DNA of 31,070 nt, taken from Chara braunii (Eukaryota > Streptophyta > Charophyceae > Charales > Characeae). Under the pieces are notes generated by a model that did no database searches, was not told where the DNA came from, and worked only from the letters and a program-made list of their open reading frames with translations. A program made the translations under genes and the position numbers. Numbering within the stretch: position 1 is the first letter of the stretch; every line of letters starts with the position of its first letter. The stretch is taken from contig BFEA01000151.1 in NCBI GenBank assembly GCA_003427395.1, positions 2,207,025-2,238,094 on the forward strand, in the 5' to 3' direction. Positions 1-7,530 of the stretch are shown here, in pieces.

Positions 1-140
1 AATTGCAGCATGGCGCCAGTTGTCCAAAATCCTACGGTACCAAAGGAGGGGTTTGGAAAAAGGGTGCCAGGCCAAAAACGGGATGCAGCCGAAACAGCAA
101 AAGATAGACCAGGGATCGAGCCCTGGCGAAGTCCGTAACA
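1..140. other. flanking DNA, no gene seen
   Basis: This is the left flank of the nested insertion series. I see no reading frame that can be supported. At 111-126 there is an imperfect hairpin (CCAGGG ... CCCTGG) around GATCGAG that resembles a tRNA T-arm or B box, so it may be a worn tRNA-derived fragment. No matching A box was found upstream at the right distance. Confidence 0.4.
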
Positions 141-154
141 CTACCGGTCTTTTT
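141..154. repeat. target-site duplication of the SINE, left copy
   Basis: CTACCGGTCTTTTT here matches CTACTGGTCTTTTT at 25002-25015 with one mismatch in 14. The two copies sit just outside the poly-A end and the tRNA-like head of the SINE. On the SINE strand the duplication begins AAAAAGACC, typical of LINE-type target-primed insertion. The exact right edge is uncertain because the T run merges with the SINE tail. Confidence 0.7.
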
Positions 155-176
155 TTTTTTTTTTTTTTTTTGAAAC

Positions 177-341
177 AAAGCTATCTGCGCCTCATACGGG
201 GGGGAGCTTTTCATATCCGTTGGTATTCTCTTCTCTCAAGATTGAGACGGCCTGACACTAGCTACCCAGTAACGTCGATGTAATGTTGTTCATATGTTAG
301 ATGGAGGCTAAACATTATGGGTTCGCAGCTCCCCGAGCTCC
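177..341 (-). repeat. SINE 3'-end tandem unit b (165 bp)
   Basis: This 165-bp unit matches 362-526 along its full length with roughly a dozen scattered differences. Both units share blocks such as ATTCTCTTCTCTCAAGAT and GGGTTCGCAGCTCCCCGAGC. On the minus strand the unit is followed by 22 As. The arrangement suggests slippage or template re-engagement by the reverse transcriptase. Confidence 0.85.
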
Positions 342-361
342 CACATTTTTTTTTTATAAAT

Positions 362-526
362 AAAGTTGTCTGTGCCTCATACGGGGGACGACTTTTCATA
401 TCCTATGCTATTCTCTTCTCTCAAGATCGAGACGGCCTCACACTAGCTACCCAGTAACTTCGATGTAATGTTGTCCATATGTTAGATGGAGCCTGAACAT
501 CATGGGTTCGCAGCTCCCCGAGCTCC
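362..526 (-). repeat. SINE 3'-end tandem unit a (165 bp)
   Basis: Partner of 177-341, same orientation and same length. Its own minus-strand A tract (T run 346-355, preceded by TTTATTTAT) separates it from unit b, so the internal A tract was kept when the second unit was added. Confidence 0.85.
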
Positions 527-654
527 TGCAGACTCTACTCTGTGCGGGGAGTAGTACCCAGGCTTGTGTAATCCCTATTTCAAGATGACAGGAGCACTCC
601 ACATACCCTTGACAAGACAAACCAGGGGGGGGCAACCACTTATCTCGGTTGATG

Positions 655-658
655 ATCC
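655..658. repeat. chromovirus target-site duplication, left copy (ATCC)
   Basis: ATCC abuts the 3' LTR here and again abuts the 5' LTR at 24874-24877. Joining the flanks across one copy restores a continuous SINE sequence, which supports the call. Confidence 0.7.
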
Positions 659-1653
659 TGCAATCAGACTCACTTTCTTTCTTGCTTCACACACATGCAA
701 ACAGGTGACACAGTAAACTGGCGATATGCGCCCAACTCAGAACTCAGAGATATGGAACCAGGAACAGCAACTCGCTTCGAATAAGCTATGGCGCAATAGC
801 GCCCAACAACTCTGTTTGTCATTGTGCTCGACTTCACCGTTCACACACCCTCAACTCTAGATCACCCTGGATATCCCATACACAACACTCTCTGTATACA
901 CGCACACACACACACACTGCACTCACCTACAACTATGGTGGCGCTAGCCGCTGTCACTACCTACAGCTATGGCTACGCTATCTCCTTCAGCCCACTTCGA
1001 CTTCAGGCGCATCTGCAGACCACCTCGCACAAGACGCTCAAGTAGCGCTTCCGCATGGCTTCCGCAGGAATGAATGAATGACTGGTCGCTGCCTCTTGCT
1101 TTATACTTTTGTAGCTTGTTGGTCTGCCCCTTTTGCATGCCCTGGGTGCACACAGTCCCACATGGTACTTGCTTGACTGGACCCTGATTGACTGGGACTG
1201 ATACCACTGACTGCATGGGGACGCATTGCCAACTCACTACAGTCGCACTGCTGACGTACTGCAGCTGGCCTCGCCACTTGCCCACTTGCCTCTGTCTAAA
1301 CGTGAGCAAGCTCCGAAAGGCCACTTCCGAACCTTGCAGAAGTCCGTAGACTTGGCCTTTCAGCACCGTAGCAGCTATGACCTTGACCTTTCAGGACTAC
1401 AGCAGCTACGACTTTGACCCTTCGGAGGGGCTACAACTACGATTCCTAGGACCTGCTAAGACCTACAAACGACAAGTCTTCAGATCGAACCCCTACAACC
1501 TACGGACCTACGACAGCCTACCAACTACTGCGAATACACAAGTCACGGGTTCAACTCTCAGGATCGACTCAGATACTGTACACAAGTGAAGTGAGGACTC
1601 GAGATCGAGCCCTGGGATCTGCATCGCTACTGCGAAAGGTGGAATCCGTTTCA
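659..1653 (-). repeat. chromovirus 3' LTR (intact, 995 bp)
   Basis: On the minus strand it starts TGAAACGGATTCCACC and ends GAGTCTGATTGCA, the usual TG...CA. It matches 24873-24006 joined to 16441-16325 (5' LTR) at roughly 95% by eye, with small indels. It is uninterrupted, so it shows the sequence that element R disrupted in the 5' LTR: around 765-780 it reads CAGCAA-CTCGC-TTCGA where the split copy reads CAGCAA-AGCGC-TTCGG. A TATA box (TATAAAG, minus) lies at 1105-1099. Confidence 0.93.
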
Positions 1654-1665
1654 CTCCCGCCGGCC
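1654..1665 (-). promoter_or_regulatory. candidate polypurine tract
   Basis: The minus strand reads GGCCGGCGGGAG immediately before the TG of the 3' LTR. The final GGCGGGAG is purine-rich with one C, as expected for the plus-strand primer of a Ty3-type element. The call is by position and composition only. Confidence 0.45.
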
Positions 1666-1691
1666 TAAATTCGAGGTCCTCCGATAATATT

Positions 1692-1922
1692 TCAGTCCAA
1701 GGCAGGACCTTTACCTTTCTTGTCTCTCTCATAGGCGCGAACTATATCGGGAGCGGACTCTAGAAGTTTTGTTCGTGTGTACCAGCGGACGTCGTCCGGT
1801 TCTTGATACGCAAATTGAACCTTGTACTGTTTCTGAGGACGACCTCTACCTCCTGTTCTGAAGACATTTTCACCTACAATGCCCTCAATGTCATATCTTC
1901 CATCCATGTCCAGGGGGATCAT
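1692..1922 (-). pseudogene. pol: integrase C-terminal chromodomain
   Basis: The frame contains YDIEGIVGENVFR, then RPQKQYKVQFAYQEPDDVRWY, then a helical tail ending in LLESAPDIVRAYER. This is the chromodomain pattern: a hydrophobic-acidic first strand (YxIExI), a second strand with aromatic and valine residues, a tryptophan and a C-terminal helix. In chromoviruses this module is the end of Pol and binds modified histone tails. Here it is about 76 codons, open to its natural stop at 1692. It is separated from the rest of the integrase by stops and frame changes (1923-2230), so it would not be translated as part of Pol. Its position just inside the 3' LTR is as expected. Confidence 0.8.
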
Positions 1923-2296
1923 GGATCTCCTTGATGGAAACTGTTGGTTCGTGACACAGGCAACAACTTTGACGCGTGAAACACAGGGTAGGTGTGGAGG
2001 TGTGCTAGGATCTATGTTGTATAGGATGGCCCATCCTCTCCGCCCTCAACTTCTAGAACCGGCCACGATCCGCTGTATGCAGGCAATAGCTTTTGTGAGA
2101 TGTTCGCTTCAGGAGCAAATTCTTTAGACTTGACCCAGACTAAGTCGCCTACTTGAAACTGTGACAGTATCATTCTATTGTACATACACAGAACTAGTTG
2201 CAGGATCTTATTCATTTGTTTAGTCTAACCTTTAGTCTGTGGATGACGGCCAGATGACATTAACAACTTAGACCCATAGACTGTCATCAACTCCTG
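1923..2296 (-). pseudogene. pol: integrase C-terminal part (GPY/F region), broken
   Basis: After the catalytic core the frame is interrupted by TAG at 2297-2299 (expected Trp, followed by QEL) and TAG at 2225-2227 (expected Gln in HPQTxGQT). The stretch SGRHPQTKG is the region around the third catalytic residue of the DDE core. Most of the segment that normally follows is deleted. From 2180 downward QFQVGDLVWVKSKEF and LLPAYSGSWPVLEV are the GPY/F module that precedes the chromodomain. FHASKLLP near 1950-1970 is the usual end of that module. Multiple stops show long decay. Confidence 0.7.
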
Positions 2297-2870
2297 CTAG
2301 TTCTGACTAGTGAAACGGGTGTCTCTATCACTAACTATAGACAGCGGAATCCCGTGTTCACTGACCCAGTGATCAAAGAACTTCTGGATTACTAAATTTG
2401 TGCGTGCCTCTGCAGGCAGAGGAACAAAAACTACATGCTTGCTAAATCTATTGACTATAATCATGACTTGGCTCTTGTCGTGCCTACTCTTGACATCGGT
2501 GTCCATAAAGTCAATGGACGTTGAGTCTCCCGGCTGGTCAGGAATAGGCAAGGGTCTGAGAAGACCTAAAGGGGCACGCGTAGAGGTCTTCTTTCTTTGG
2601 CAGACCTTACAACTACGAACATACTCTCTGCAGTCGGCCTTCATCCCAAGCCATATGTACGTGCGCATGAGGTTAGCTAGAGTCTTTTGCCAACCAAAAT
2701 GTCCCTTAGTATTGTGGCATTCCCCTAGGATCAGACTACGGATCTCCTTACTGTTAGGAACGCACAATCGGTCAACTACATTAGTTTTCTCAAATAGCAG
2801 TCCATCAGTAGTGTGGTTGTCTAGTTCGGACTCAGGGGCCTCCTTTACTCTCTTGAGGAGGTCACACTAT
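2297..2870 (-). pseudogene. pol: integrase, zinc-binding domain and first part of catalytic core
   Basis: Reading from about 2860 down, the frame gives TDGLLFEKTNVVDRLCVPN, then the zinc-binding region with HNTKGHFGWQKT and, after about 30 residues, CKVCQRKK. The catalytic core follows, with the first Asp in TSIDFMD and the second Asp in SIVSDRDTRFTSQN. These are the HHCC domain and first two acidic residues of a Ty3-type DDE integrase, which joins cDNA ends to host DNA. The second His is one residue closer than usual. The frame ends at the TAG at 2297-2299, before the third acidic residue. Confidence 0.88.
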
Positions 2871-2939
2871 AGATAGGGTCCTGCGCATTCGCCTCTCTAA
2901 CTTTCTGTTGCAGGTCTCTCCTTATATCCAGATAGTGAA

Positions 2940-3535
2940 CTATTGCTCAAAGTAGTCAACTCTCCTACTTAGAGCGTCCGCAACTACATTATACTTTCCT
3001 TTTACTGGTTTGAGCTCAAAATCATATTGGTCTAACTCTGCGGCCCACCTAGTAAGCTTATGTGTCATCTTGGCCTGAGTCTTCAGCCACCTTAACGTCT
3101 CGTGGTCTGAATAGACTTTGAAGTGCCTCCCAAGCAAGCAGTGCTTCCAGTGTTCTAATGCTTGCCTGAGAGCGCAGAGTTCCCTTTCGTAGGTGGATGT
3201 TGCTACCTTCTCCAAAGGCATCCTAGTAGACATGAACTTTACGGGTCTATATCCACTGCCATCGTCTTGCTGTAATACAACACCTATACCATACTGGCTT
3301 GCGTCAGTGGTGATGACGAAAGGTAAGGACGGATCGACTACCTTAAGGATTGGGTACTCTATCAATGCCTGCTTCAGTTTCTTCATGGTAGACATGCAGT
3401 CCTTGTCCCACTTCCAAATTGTTTCTTTCTTCAGCAACCTGCGAAGAGGTGCAGCGATGGTGGGGAAGTTTCTCACAAACTTCCTGTAATAGTTAGCTAG
3501 GCCTAAGAACGACCGCAACTTTGTTAACGTGCGGG
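2940..3535 (-). pseudogene. pol: reverse transcriptase C-terminal end and RNase H
   Basis: The frame runs TLTKLRSFLGLANYYRKFV (end of the reverse transcriptase thumb), then the RNase H domain. TTDASQYGIGVVLQQ carries the first catalytic Asp, STYERELCALRQAL the catalytic Glu, and YSDHETLRWL and KYNVVADALSRR the remaining active-site region. RNase H removes the RNA template during cDNA synthesis. The upstream part of the same gene continues at 13665 on the other side of element L: the last codons there read IRDWPT and the first here read PRT, so L split the gene at that point. A stop at 2937-2939 ends the frame. Confidence 0.9.
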
Positions 3536-3539
3536 GCGT
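3536..3539. repeat. target-site duplication of element L, left copy (GCGT)
   Basis: GCGT precedes the TGTCG end of L here and follows its CGACA end at 13665-13668. Removing L and one copy rejoins the reverse transcriptase reading frame. Confidence 0.85.
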
Positions 3540-4130
3540 TGTCGAGCGCTTCGGTCGCGCACGGGGACCCTCTCGGCCGCGTCACGCAGGATTATGCAGG
3601 ACTTGTCGCGGTGAGCGTTTGCCGCTCCGGCCGAGTGCGCCAGCCGTACCTCTCGCGAGTCCCTACGACAGGACAGAGTCACGCGAGGCATCGCTACCTC
3701 CACGTGCGGGAGTTGTCATCATCCCTTAGGTGGGCGTATCCCTGTCGAGCTACTGAACCACATTCGAAAGTTTTTCATATGCAATTGCAGAGGTGGCCCA
3801 GCCGAGGGCGTTTCTCGTTTGCTGTAGCATAGGGGGTACGCGCGGTCGAACGCCCGAAATCGAACCCGTACGTGAGTCGTCGTACTGGGGGGGATGAAGT
3901 CCCAGGCACGATTCGGCGCCGGTCGACTAGGACGCACTACACACCCACGCGTTACACTACAACACCCACGCTTACCCACGCATAACATACAGACACACAC
4001 AACAATCTCCACAAATAACACCACAACACAACAACACTCCTAGTCCCTTCAGTATCCGACCCATAACTCTAAGCAGTGGAAGTCGGTAACTGCCTTGCGC
4101 GAGGTTTAGTATATGATCGCGTGAACGTAG
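3540..4130 (+). repeat. L left terminal domain, homologous to R 24001-23370
   Basis: This runs colinear with the minus strand of R from its end. Shared blocks include GACCCTCTCGGCCGCGTCAC, CTCTCGCGAG with CCCTACGACAGGA, CTGTAGCATAGGGGGTACGC and CACTCCTAGTCCCTTCAGTA. Indels are frequent and not in threes, so it is not evolving as coding sequence. Confidence 0.85.
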
Positions 4131-4147
4131 GACCCACACATACCGAT

Positions 4148-4153
4148 TTATAA
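4148..4153 (+). promoter_or_regulatory. TATA-like site in L
   Basis: TTATAA lies 608 bp from the left end of L. R has TATAAAA at the corresponding place (578 bp from its end, minus strand 23423-23417), with flanking CGGT/CCGA also similar. The conserved position suggests a promoter for an element transcript. Confidence 0.4.
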
Positions 4154-4238
4154 TGCAGTCCTACGCAGATAAAAGCGATGACGGCGCATTATGTGGTGCC
4201 CATACCCGAATGGCCTATTCTAGGCCACGGGGTGGCTC

Positions 4239-4256
4239 CCGACGCTCAGGCGTTGG
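4239..4256 (+). ncRNA. conserved hairpin in L
   Basis: CCGACGC / GCGTTGG form a 7-bp stem around a 4-nt loop. The R counterpart (23279-23293) is CGACAC / GTGTCG. A G-C pair in L is replaced by an A-T pair in R, while the downstream GGCTGA is unchanged. One compensatory change supports a folded transcript or single-stranded form. Confidence 0.45.
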
Positions 4257-4997
4257 CTGAAGCGCATGCTAAGGGGGGGGTAACCCTTTAGTGGGCGCAA
4301 AATCAGCCTGAGGGCCTTTCCGTCTTCTGCACCCTGAGGTGTCCCAAAGGGTGCGGGGAAAGCTGGCCCCTAGGGTAGGAAAGAATTTGGAGTGGTGGTG
4401 AGTTGTCTGGCGCATCACTAGCGATACGCTAACCCTTCCGCCCGGAACTGTATCGTTCCACCAAAATAAATTTTCAACAAGGGAAAAAAAACAAGCACTC
4501 TTAATATAATTAGAAGAGGCACCGCCGGGACTAACCCTGTGGGGGTCATCCAAGCGTACGCCTACTTAGATTATCACCTGAGTAGAACGGGGGTTGAACA
4601 ATCTCACTCAAACACAAGGGTTGTGGGGTAGTTCACTCGCACAACAGTTGTGTGGTCTGCCCATCTGAATCCACGCAATACCACTCAACATGAATCAATC
4701 GAGACTCTTCCATACATACCTGCAATCACACCACGATATCAAACAAAGACCCACATGCTACACGGGGTCAACTCCAACCAATCTCTCCACTCATGCCCTT
4801 CGCTTTAGCCAGGCAAGCCCCAACCTCCAGCCAACCAACCATAATTAAGTACTCAGTACCTCTGTTAAATTGCCATTCAATAAAAGTTTGGGTGAACCTT
4901 AACAAAACAGATAAAATCACCAGGGCTAGAGCCTTTTTAGGTTGAGCATCGAGGGTGAATTGGGGTTGAGTCGTAGACCGACGGATCGGCAACCGAC
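4257..4997. other. L spacer, no gene seen
   Basis: No convincing reading frame. It holds a G run (4271-4278) and short patches similar to R. The block 4930-4997 (GTGAATTGGGGTTGAGTCGT and CGGCAACCGACC) matches the minus strand of R at 22612-22680. Confidence 0.4.
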
Positions 4998-5016
4998 CTG
5001 TTATCAGTGATAACAG
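4998..5016. repeat. conserved perfect palindrome in L
   Basis: CTGTTATCAGTGATAACAG is a 9-bp perfect inverted repeat with a 1-nt centre. R has CTGTTATCTCTGATAACAG at 22593-22611 in the same context (next to CGGCAACCGACC). The arms are kept while the centre changes, as for a protein-binding site or a hairpin. Confidence 0.7.
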
Positions 5017-5218
5017 AAGAGTAACCCTTTTAACGAAATAGCTTGACCAGATCAAGCCTTCAAATGATAACACGGGAACCCGCATCACAGTACAGGCCAA
5101 AGAAGAGTACTACTCATGCTTGTGCCAAGGGGAGAACATCCCCCTAGTCGCGTCTTAGCTCCTCTACGAGTGCCAAGTCACTGAGTACCTCCTCTAATCA
5201 GGATAGATCTGCAAGGTA

Positions 5219-5410
5219 GCTTCTAGCTGAGAAATATTCTAACTCCCCAAATTCTACAAAATTTCGACGGCGCTTCCCGTAGGAAAAGTGCCTTTTTAGA
5301 ATTTCTAAGAGTCCAAAAATGACTAACTCCTCCAGATTTGTAGAAATTTCGGCAGCGCTTCCCGTAGGAACAGGAGGCTGCCAAAACTTATACGAAGCTG
5401 AAAGATGAAA
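5219..5410 (+). repeat. tandem repeat with GCGCTTCCCGTAGGAA, two units in L
   Basis: Two units of about 100 bp, each with AACTCC, an A-rich stretch, AATTTCGRCRGCGCTTCCCG and TAGGAA (near 5265-5285 and 5347-5370). R carries three units on its minus strand between 22330 and 22010. The tract has no open frame. Confidence 0.75.
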
Positions 5411-5766
5411 AGACAAGCAAACTACACTTGGGACTAACTACTGACGCCTGCTCGATGAATCAGGATCAATGACGGCTAACACAACCTCTGGATGAGACCG
5501 TGGGCTAGCATTGGGCCTAACCCCTAGCAAGGTCAGTCCTATCCTCATCCCAAGTTTCCCCTCCCAACATCCATCTGACCTACCTATGGCTCCCGCACTT
5601 GGCGAGCATCTAAAGCAACTAACTTATCGAAAAGACACCCCAAGTGAGATCCTACAATCATATATGAGCATGCATCTCTCACAATCCCACATACATTTGC
5701 CCAGGTAGTTCGTTAGATCACTCAGTTGTTCCCTTTCAATAACCCCCTCACTTATGGCATAGGATT
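5411..5766. other. L spacer, no gene seen
   Basis: No recognisable coding, RNA or repeat signal beyond general A/C-rich composition. It separates the GCGCTTCCCGTAGGAA repeat from the hairpin array. Confidence 0.4.
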
Positions 5767-7035
5767 AGACAAGGCCCTAACTTAAGGGTATGTCCAACCC
5801 GCCTAAGTAAACAAGTAAAAGTACGCACAACTGGACTGCCCTAACTTAAGGGTATGCCCAACTCCAGGTAAATTCTAGTCATAAAGCATATGACCAGACC
5901 GCCCTAACTTAAGGGTACGCCTGGCTTCTGCTTGAACTGACGACATGAAGCGTAAAGCTAGACTGCCCTAACTTAAGGGTATGCCTAACCAGCTTTACAC
6001 AAAGTTACATAGGGCATAGGATTAGACTGCCCCAACTTAGGGGTGTGCCTAACCTGCCTAGAACAAGCACGAACGACGAATGGTCAGACCGCCTTAACTT
6101 AAGGGTACGTCCAACCTACAGAACAAACGCAAACGACGAATGGTCAGACTGCCCTAACTTAAGGGTACGTCCAACCTACATCATGTCAACGACAAGAGCC
6201 TATCACCAGGCCGCCCTAACTTAAGGGTACGCCTGGCTGGCCTAAACAATATAGTTACATAGGGCAGGATCTGCCTGAACAAGTACATCGACGTGTGACT
6301 AAGCCGCCCTAACCTAAGGGTACGCTTAGCCTCCGTAACGACAATCATATGAGAACAACCATTCATACTTACACAAACTATATGTGTTTCTCTCTTATTC
6401 GGCAGATGATCGGACCTACCCAACTTAGGGAGACATCCAACCCTGCCTTGTGTTTAGAAGGGAAAATAAAACAAGTTTATACTAACTCTCTGATCCTTTG
6501 TCTTGTCACGAGCATAAGACCGAACCGCCCTAACTTAAGGGTACGCTCAGCCTGCCCGGGTTACCTTCGTTATATTCTTCATCACTTTTCTCCTCTTCTT
6601 GTTCTACCTGACTTACTGACTGGCTTTCCCAACTTAGTGTGCCCGGTCTGCCAGATGATATAGGTTCGTAATATATATCAAAATTGTATACTTGGGTTGA
6701 TCATTATGTTCATGGCTTATGACTGAGCCGCCCTAACTTAAGGGTACACTCAGCCTTAAGCTTGTGTCCCCCTCAAAAGAAAACACACAAAGAGCTGAGT
6801 CCATACAACTTAGAGTGTTCCCACTCCTGTTTTCAGCAACCCATAAAGAAACACCAGGATTTTGGGACCTACCAACTTAGGGTGTCCATCCTCCTGTTCA
6901 GAAATCCCAAAAAAAAACAGCGACTGGTCCGTCCAACTTAGGATAGGCCCAACCCTCAAACCCATACAAGCAGCCCAGCAAACATAAAATAAACACAGCA
7001 CTGAACCCACTCAACCTAGAAGGGTCCAGCCTTTG
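5767..7035 (+). repeat. array of 31-nt hairpins with core GCCCTAACTTAAGGG in L
   Basis: Eleven clear units, plus four or five worn ones at 6410-6440, 6625-6650 and 6805-7035. The standard unit is 6-nt arm, 19-nt core (CGCCCTAACTTAAGGGTAC), 6-nt arm. The core forms its own CCCT/AGGG stem. The arms differ between units but pair with each other: CCAGGC/GCCTGG (6206-6236), CCAGAC/GCCTGG (5894-5924), CTAAGC/GCTTAG (6299-6329), CTGAGC/ACTCAG (6723-6753), TTAGAC/GCCTAA (6022-6052). Units at 6084, 6144 and 6520 pair less well. Spacing is 50-190 bp with unrelated spacers, unlike CRISPR or simple satellites. Confidence 0.85.
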
Positions 7036-7276
7036 GTTGACCCAGTCAATACATGCAATACAACCTTCAACCCACCTTCCCCCAGTTTAACTCTGTCTGA
7101 ATTTACTCAAAAGATCTGAACTCTCATATACACTTGTTGATTTATCTTTCAGAATGCATGTCTTGACATACATAGCAAAGCAAAAAGTAATATCCTTACA
7201 TAGTTAACTTTAGATAGCCCAGGGATAATAAATAGGGGAAGGGATCACACAGGTTAACGAGATTATACTTTAAGTT

Positions 7277-7530
7277 CCCTGGCTCCATAACCCCGCCTAG
7301 GCTCCGGCAAAGCTCCCGCAATCGGTGGGGCAACCTCCCACAGAGGCCTTGGCGCGGTCCTACGGGTTTCAATCCCGCCTGCCGCCTTCCTCTCGTAACC
7401 CCAGACTAGACTTAGAATAAGAAGGGCAGCGAAAGAAAGTTCAGACTCTCGAGATCCCAGGGAGGTGCGCTCAATCTCACTGTGAGAGGGCCTTGTAGCC
7501 TTCAAGTCCTGAGGGCCCCGCAATGATGGC
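7277..7530 (+). ncRNA. GC-rich conserved block of L, possible structured RNA
   Basis: This is the block best conserved with R (minus strand 20612-20340). It shares GCTCCCGCAATCGGTGGGGC, ACCTCCCACAGAGGCCTTGG, CGCCTGCCGCCTTCCTCTC, GACTAGACTTAGA, GTGAGAGGGCCTTG and GAGGGCCCCGCAATG. Indels of 1-5 nt argue against coding. Internal self-complementary parts include CGGGTTTCAATCCCG. The B-box-like GGTTTCAATCC has no A box at the right distance, so a tRNA gene is unlikely. Confidence 0.5.

Larger units (their letters stand above)
150..658 (-). mobile_element. tRNA-derived SINE, body and poly-A tail (split by the chromovirus)
   Basis: Read on the minus strand, this is the 3' part of a SINE whose tRNA-like head lies at 24874-25001 on the far side of the chromovirus. 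It ends in a 22-nt A tract (T run 150-171). The last third is duplicated in tandem (units 362-526 and 177-341), each unit ending in its own A tract (346-355 and 150-171). Removing the chromovirus and one ATCC gives a SINE of about 633 bp. A non-autonomous retroposon moved by a LINE is inferred from the poly-A tail and the flanking duplication. No coding function is expected. Confidence 0.7.

Noticed and set aside
5767-7035. CRISPR array
   Set aside because: Spacing is irregular (50-190 bp), the arms covary within units, the host is eukaryotic and no cas genes are present.
7340-7380. tRNA gene from GGTTTCAATCC B box
   Set aside because: No A box at a usable distance and no cloverleaf. The match lies inside the conserved L/R block.
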